Part shown: positions 61,401 to 64,000 of the stretch, in pieces
Numbering within the stretch: the stretch's first letter is position 1
Layout of the letters: every line of letters begins with the position of its first letter
Assembly (NCBI GenBank): GCA_947568835.1
Contig: OX387606.1
Span: 19,687,940-19,751,939 of the forward strand
DNA: 64,000 nucleotides
From: Protonemura montana
Lineage: Eukaryota > Arthropoda > Insecta > Plecoptera > Nemouridae
Direction of reading: 5' to 3'
Position numbers and translations under genes: made by a program
Notes under the pieces: model-generated
Told to the model about the DNA's origin: nothing
The model's database searches: none
What the model saw: only the letters and a program-made list of their open reading frames with translations

Positions 61401-64000
61401 CGGTGTGAAACCTACAACGCATCACTTATATAATTTTACCTTATACATCTTTACCATTATCTAACATATTTGGGATACAAGCATACAGACATCAAACTAA
61501 ATTCCACAAGTCTGGTGCTCTAACTTGAGGCACGGCAGAACACGAACAAAGAAATGCATGTTTTTGTCTCGAAAATAGAGAACGTAACGCCCTACGGTGT
61601 TGTCGCTCTGATCTCGCTTGAAACCTCGAGCTGAAATCAAATATTAACCTGGTACGCAGAGGAACAACGCGTGTAGGCACGCACAATTGTTTGCGATTTT
61701 AATTGAAGCTGACGACGATGACAGGTATTCGTACGCGCTCTGTCGGGTTTCAGCTTAATCCCCACCGGCGCGCTTCAATCAACAAAGTGCTGGAGTGGCA
61801 GGAAGCGGACGGGACACACTTTTACCTGGCTAGCTTATCATAGAGCAGGACGTCTCTTTCAAACCCAGTACAGAGGTTTGATGTAACATCACCGGCTTGG
61901 AGCACTGAGGGTGTATTAATTTTGAAGAGACACGGTGACTTTAATCACCTCTCCATTCAATTACAAAAGAGCTGCCAATTTCTTGACGGTGTACCAACAT
62001 TTTTGTTTTAAGTTTACATTTACCTCGCTCGAGACACGTTTAATAATGTGGGGGACTTTCAACTTGATCGCTTTTCAAATTAAGCAGAATAATAACTTTT
62101 TGAGAGTTCTGAGCTACTTATATATACGCTCGATTGAAGTATGTACCCTCACGGCATGGAAGTGAAGTCTACGTTGCCTCCGTGCCGTGAGGGTGGACGT
62201 TGTGCATAAAAACAGAGTTCCGAGGTCGGCGCCGTCGGCGCCGTCGATGTCGACTCCTAATACCGCTCGGACTTGAGAAACGAAAATTTCGTGCGAATAA
62301 CGTTCTGGCGACTTAAATACACGAAAATTTCCTAATTTTCATGTGAATAGGTTTCTGACGTTGAATAGCTTCCTGGCGACTTGGGTGCACGAATATTTCG
62401 TAAATTTTCGTGCGAATAGACACTCCGTAAATTATTTATTCACGGATGCCAAGACGGTACGCAGACGCCAATCGAAGATATCAAATCCTTAAACCATGTA
62501 CTGTTCTACGTATAATTAGCCAATTACCAGAACCAGATTACTAATTGACCAGAATAAAAGTTCTTGTGATTGCGTTGAGTGGTCAATAAAGAGATTGGAT
62601 TTTACCGCATTGGAATGTCCTAAGATTCTGGACATTTTTACCAGCGGCCTCTTCAGATGGTTTTTTTGATCCCTCGGTCAAAATTGACTCTGAAGTTCGT
62701 TCAGAAAACGATAATCAGTTACTAGTTGATGCAGTTACGAAAGAATCGAAATCAAGAAATCAATCGATTTGAAATGCATCAATTTTTATCTACTCTAAGA
62801 ATTTCGCTGAGTATTTTATTGCCTAGCTTCAAGCGCAGAGCAATGAAAACATCAGTCCTGCGATAGGCTTAGCGAATAGCGATGACTCATTTGCAAGGAT
62901 ACGAGAAATCATTATAGTACAGCGCGCGAACGTTCGTGATATTCCACATTTCTTGTTCTAGAAAAACGATTTGAAATATGGATGCAATCATAAACGCAAT
63001 GATGTCAAGAAAATAATGAAACTCCCGATTAAGTAGATGTACTTTTTGTTGTTGCAATGATCTGGGAATTACTTGATTAATAATAATTCTTCGAGTGCGA
63101 TAAGCATGCTAGTGATTACAACATGATATAATTTTTCTTCTTGGCTGGACTGAATTCTCGTAACATGGTAAAATATGAACACCAGAGCACACCGGTTGGC
63201 GCAGTGTGCAAGCCTCGAAATCGCAAAAACAAACAATGTATACGCTTTGGTGACCAATAATTAAATAGACTTTCCAAAACATGATTGCTTTGACCGCACC
63301 CGCACGAATAATTCACCAGTTACCCAGCGTTTCGCGATCTGAAATTCATTGTAGTTCGACCATCCGCGAACGGACCATGGCCGTTTGAAAAGTGCTCCCA
63401 TCGCAGTGCGTGCTGTATGATATTTAATTCAGTTGCCATTGCATAGGGACACTGGGTTCGTGGCGTCGCGACGTCGCCCGGCTTACCTCGAGGCGAGAAT
63501 ATAGAGGCACGACACCGTGGTCTTGGGCGAAAACTGTCAGCCAGTAGTGCTTCGTGCTCTCCAAGTCAAGTACCACCAGCGTTCGGATGTTGCCTGAGAG
63601 AAACAGAGAGAAAACGAGCAATTAATGTACATTCTTTGGGCGAACATTCCACGAAAATAAAAGGAAGGAAATTCACATTTTTAATTGCCAAGACTCCCCA
63701 CCTCTACGCGGCGTTTTAAGTCGGTAAACACACAATTTCAGAAGCGTACAGATTAAATATTAAGGGTCGATTTTATATGAGATGTGCGTTGCGAAGGAAG
63801 TGAAGCCCTTTCGTTCGATCACCTTTGCACAAAGTTATGGCAAAGTCAAACAACTTCTTCGACCCTCTGGACTTTACTGGGGCTCTGGGGCAATTTCTTA
63901 AAAGTTTCGAATCTTCGTCGAACATTTACCTCGCTTTAATTTTCGCAGCTTGATCGTTGCCACCGGCTCACCAAAGGCGTAACCTAACAAGTTACGTTCG
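25336..64000 (-). CDS. kug: Giant Fat-like cadherin (FAT1/2/3 type), C-terminal about 3,600 residues; 5' end outside window
   Basis: 34 phase-consistent exons, 5' to 3': 64000-63930 (partial), 63593-63487, 60076-59869, 58961-58900, 49568-49413, 47780-47679, 46791-46639, 45598-45385, 45281-44900, 44708-44464, 43988-43802, 43429-43201, 43111-41854, 41389-41165, 38463-38227, 37834-37634, 37502-36793, 36704-36560, 36461-35982, 35901-35651, 35407-35116, 34698-34522, 34118-33879, 33565-32964, 32839-31109, 30533-30314, 29845-29607, 29021-28356, 27653-27356, 27018-26896, 26528-26370, 26289-26165, 26079-25914, 25490-25336 (stop TGA). The order is about 25 cadherin repeats, EGF, one laminin G, four EGFs, membrane helix, cytoplasmic tail. 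A single laminin G places it with FAT1/2/3 and Drosophila Kugelei, not FAT4/Fat (two). Matches to remembered FAT1 run along its length (LLLPTY, VFVNLPYYAVV, GGILGRIHASDQDQYDTLSY). Known relatives act in planar polarity and collective cell migration; that role is inferred here. About nine repeats and the signal peptide lie upstream. Confidence 0.95.
25914..28530 (-). other. Fat-like membrane segment and cytoplasmic domain exons
   Basis: The exon ending at 28356 carries the membrane helix (MGLIAVLVFIAILLVVFFVF, about 28500-28565) followed by CRRFRKRRQRE as a stop-transfer. Later exons encode CPPRPASYTPSSN and a proline-rich stretch (RSTPVPPPNP; 27653-27356), a serine-rich exon (27018-26896), GYHWDCSDW (26528-26370), an acidic exon (26289-26165) and EYRFNAADSYLRH (26079-25914). 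PRPASYTPS and YHWD(C/T)SDW also occur in vertebrate FAT1 tails, as I recall them, which confirms the family. The proline-rich stretch may bind actin regulators of the Ena/VASP type; that is inference from relatives. Confidence 0.88.
30633..30785 (-). mobile_element. tRNA-derived SINE, copy 1
   Basis: The minus strand starts CAAGTAGCTCAATGGGTTAG (A box) and continues to GATCAGGGTTCGAGATCCC (B box), then a body GGGCATCAATTTTTGAGACGG ending near GCAATTTAAGTAAGATTTCA. The same head and body occur at 44098-44211 and the body end at 37921-37980. It sits in the Fat-like intron next to exon 30533-30314. It is a tRNA-derived SINE rather than a tRNA gene because the body is shared and the stems are imperfect. 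Confidence 0.65.
30851..30900 (+). repeat. tRNA-SINE body fragment in inverted orientation
   Basis: GGCATCAATTTTTGAAACGG and TATAGTGTTCATAATAGTAA repeat the body of copy 1 (30633-30785) in the opposite direction. With copy 1 it forms an inverted pair that could fold into a hairpin in the intron transcript. Confidence 0.6.
34337..34390 (+). repeat. Dispersed repeat, intronic copy
   Basis: TAGTTTTTAAACTCATGTCT and ACACTAGTTTTGAAAAAATG match the segment at 20805-20865 (GGTTTTTAGACTCATGTCTA ... GCACTAGTTTTAAG). A shorter match lies at 34956-34985. Element type unknown. Confidence 0.5.
37921..37980 (-). repeat. tRNA-SINE 3' body fragment
   Basis: Sixty bases nearly identical to the end of copy 1 (shared GCAAACGCTTGCAATGCGC and GGTATTTTATTATTATGAAC), without the tRNA-like head. 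Intronic in the Fat-like gene. Confidence 0.65.
38856..39296 (-). mobile_element. 5S rRNA-derived SINE (SINE3-like)
   Basis: On the minus strand the 5' part (about 39285-39191) reads GTGAGATCACCGAAGTTAAG, then CTTGGATGGGTGGCC, closely resembling the 3' half of 5S rRNA (GATCTCGGAAGCTAAGCAGG ... CTTGGATGGGAGACC), the RNA polymerase III internal promoter region. A body of about 340 bases follows, ending GTCGTTAAACACCACAAATC. The same 8 bases, AATATTTG, lie at 38848-38855 and 39297-39304 and look like a target-site duplication. Confidence 0.75.
40119..40142 (-). other. Candidate 24-nt microexon in the Fat-like gene
   Basis: The minus strand has a strong acceptor (TGTGTCTCCTTCACAG), 24 bases, and a consensus donor (GTGAGTAT). 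The flanking exons (41389-41165 and 38463-38227) meet in phase 1, and the 24 bases keep that phase without a stop. Inclusion changes FNT-G-VIYVV to FNT-APDSKNGPC-VIYVV, within a cadherin repeat. It lies in a 2.7-kb intron. RNA evidence is lacking. Confidence 0.5.
41834..41850 (+). repeat. CT microsatellite at a Fat-like splice donor
   Basis: A CT run lies immediately next to the donor of exon 43111-41854 (GTAAGAGAGA on the minus strand), so repeat-length variation falls in the first bases of the intron. Confidence 0.7.
44098..44211 (+). mobile_element. tRNA-derived SINE, copy 2
   Basis: CCAAGTAGCTCAATGGGTTA and GATCAGGGTTCGAGCTACC give A and B boxes; GGGCATCAATTTTTGAGACG follows as in copy 1. 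It is opposite to the host gene strand, in the Fat-like intron between exons 44708-44464 and 43988-43802, and is 3'-truncated relative to copy 1. Confidence 0.65.
47679..47780 (-). other. Symmetric 102-nt Fat-like exon (34 residues) inserted in a cadherin repeat
   Basis: Strong acceptor (TTTCCACCCCCGCACAG) and donor (GTAAGA); the exon starts and ends in phase 0, as do both neighbours (49568-49413 and 46791-46639). It encodes NGTVEMEIAVDTLLENGTWE, then TFDPESLTGDPIMR. The neighbours also join directly (ELPLFQ to VLGFDQDTGANG) as a normal cadherin fold, so the exon can be skipped without frame change. In FAT1 a charged loop lies at the same place. It may be constitutive or a cassette. Confidence 0.7.
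49569..58899 (-). other. Long (9.3 kb) Fat-like intron
   Basis: The largest intron in the window. No gene is recognised. It holds a 26-base C run (56071-56096), a 21-base C run (58269-58289) and a GC-rich open segment on the minus strand at about 52090-52290 (VFAASVLLAAANSIRLLDEI) that looks exon-like but unfamiliar. Long introns in such genes often carry enhancers, which cannot be seen here. Confidence 0.7.
56071..56096 (+). repeat. 26-base C homopolymer
   Basis: Uninterrupted C run in the long Fat-like intron. It creates artificial polyglycine or polyproline frames on either strand that should not be read as genes. Confidence 0.9.
62146..62193. repeat. Strong inverted repeat (hairpin)
   Basis: CCCTCACGGCATGGA (62146-62160) and TCCGTGCCGTGAGGG (62179-62193) pair over 15 positions with one mismatch around an 18-base loop. 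It lies in the 3.4-kb Fat-like intron. Confidence 0.75.
62271..62432 (+). repeat. Imperfect tandem repeat with palindromic AT core
   Basis: Three related units, each with an ACTT(G/A) start and a core like ACGAAAATTTCGT or its decayed forms, followed by GTGCGAATA or GTGTGAATAG-like sequence. The last two units begin GGCGACTT. Function unknown; probably simple local duplication. Confidence 0.5.
63930..64000 (-). other. Partial upstream Fat-like exon at the window edge
   Basis: The minus strand is open from base 64000 (NLLGYAFGEPVATIKLRKLK) to a GTAAAT donor at 63929. The donor leaves one base of a split codon, which the next exon (63593-63487) completes to glycine (GNIRT). Phase agreement and position support a real exon. 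The peptide itself is not diagnostic. Confidence 0.6.

Larger units (their letters stand above)
60077..63486 (-). other. Fat-like intron of 3.4 kb
   Basis: No gene is seen. It contains a C run at 60234-60245, a hairpin at 62146-62193 and imperfect tandem units at about 62271-62432. Confidence 0.7.
41854..63593 (-). other. Fat-like cadherin repeats, distal set (about repeats 10-20)
   Basis: The window enters the gene at the end of a repeat (GNIRTLVVLDLEST). Repeats follow with linkers VLNENDNTP, VTDVNDHDP, the degenerate VPKDSPHKPTF, VIDINDHRP, VYDHNDHAP, TMADNAPP, VLDRNDNAP, VTDVNDCPP, degenerate ERSENSGLTF and ILDINDNCP. Exon 43111-41854 (1,258 bases) alone carries about four repeats. Numbering relative to FAT1 is by remembered alignment and may be off by one. 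Confidence 0.85.

Overview
The window looks like chromosomal DNA of an arthropod, probably a hexapod or close relative. It has spliced genes with GT-AG introns (about 0.1 to 9 kb), a CAPA neuropeptide gene of the periviscerokinin/tryptopyrokinin type, LINE and SINE relics, and no prokaryotic signals. The species cannot be named from the sequence. Four host genes are recognised by reading the protein and checking that splice phases agree.

Layout. (1) 1-1212, plus strand: C-terminal 403 codons of an N-terminal RASSF protein of the RASSF9/10 (Drosophila Meru) type, ending in a PDZ ligand. (2) 2333-9333, minus strand, convergent with it: a SCUBE orthologue (8 EGF-like domains, cysteine-rich repeat, CUB, conserved C-terminal tail) with an unusual N-terminal region of about 225 residues; its signal-peptide exon was not found. 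(3) 11286-12507, minus strand: a complete four-exon CAPA preprohormone gene with its own TATA box. It predicts one PRV-amide and two PRL-amide peptides. (4) 12.6-25.3 kb: a gene-poor interval with LINE 3' ends, tRNA-like SINE relics, a duplicated repeat and an orphan eIF4G-like exon. (5) 25336-64000, minus strand, running off the window: about 3,600 codons of a giant Fat-like cadherin (FAT1/2/3 type; Drosophila kugelei). It covers repeats roughly 10 to 34 by FAT1 numbering, EGF, one laminin G, four EGFs, a membrane helix and a cytoplasmic tail ending in a PDZ ligand.

The Fat-like and RASSF9/10 proteins both belong to planar-polarity/cortical-adhesion biology and both end in class I PDZ ligands, but nothing shows that they are co-regulated. 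SCUBE is a secreted or surface signalling modulator. CAPA is a neuroendocrine precursor that acts on water balance and muscle.

The most interesting observations are a candidate 24-nt in-frame microexon inside a cadherin repeat, a symmetric 102-nt exon that adds a non-cadherin loop, the unassigned N-terminal part of SCUBE, and the CAPA precursor with its single PVK. I found no evidence of a wholly new system such as a new defence or mobile system.
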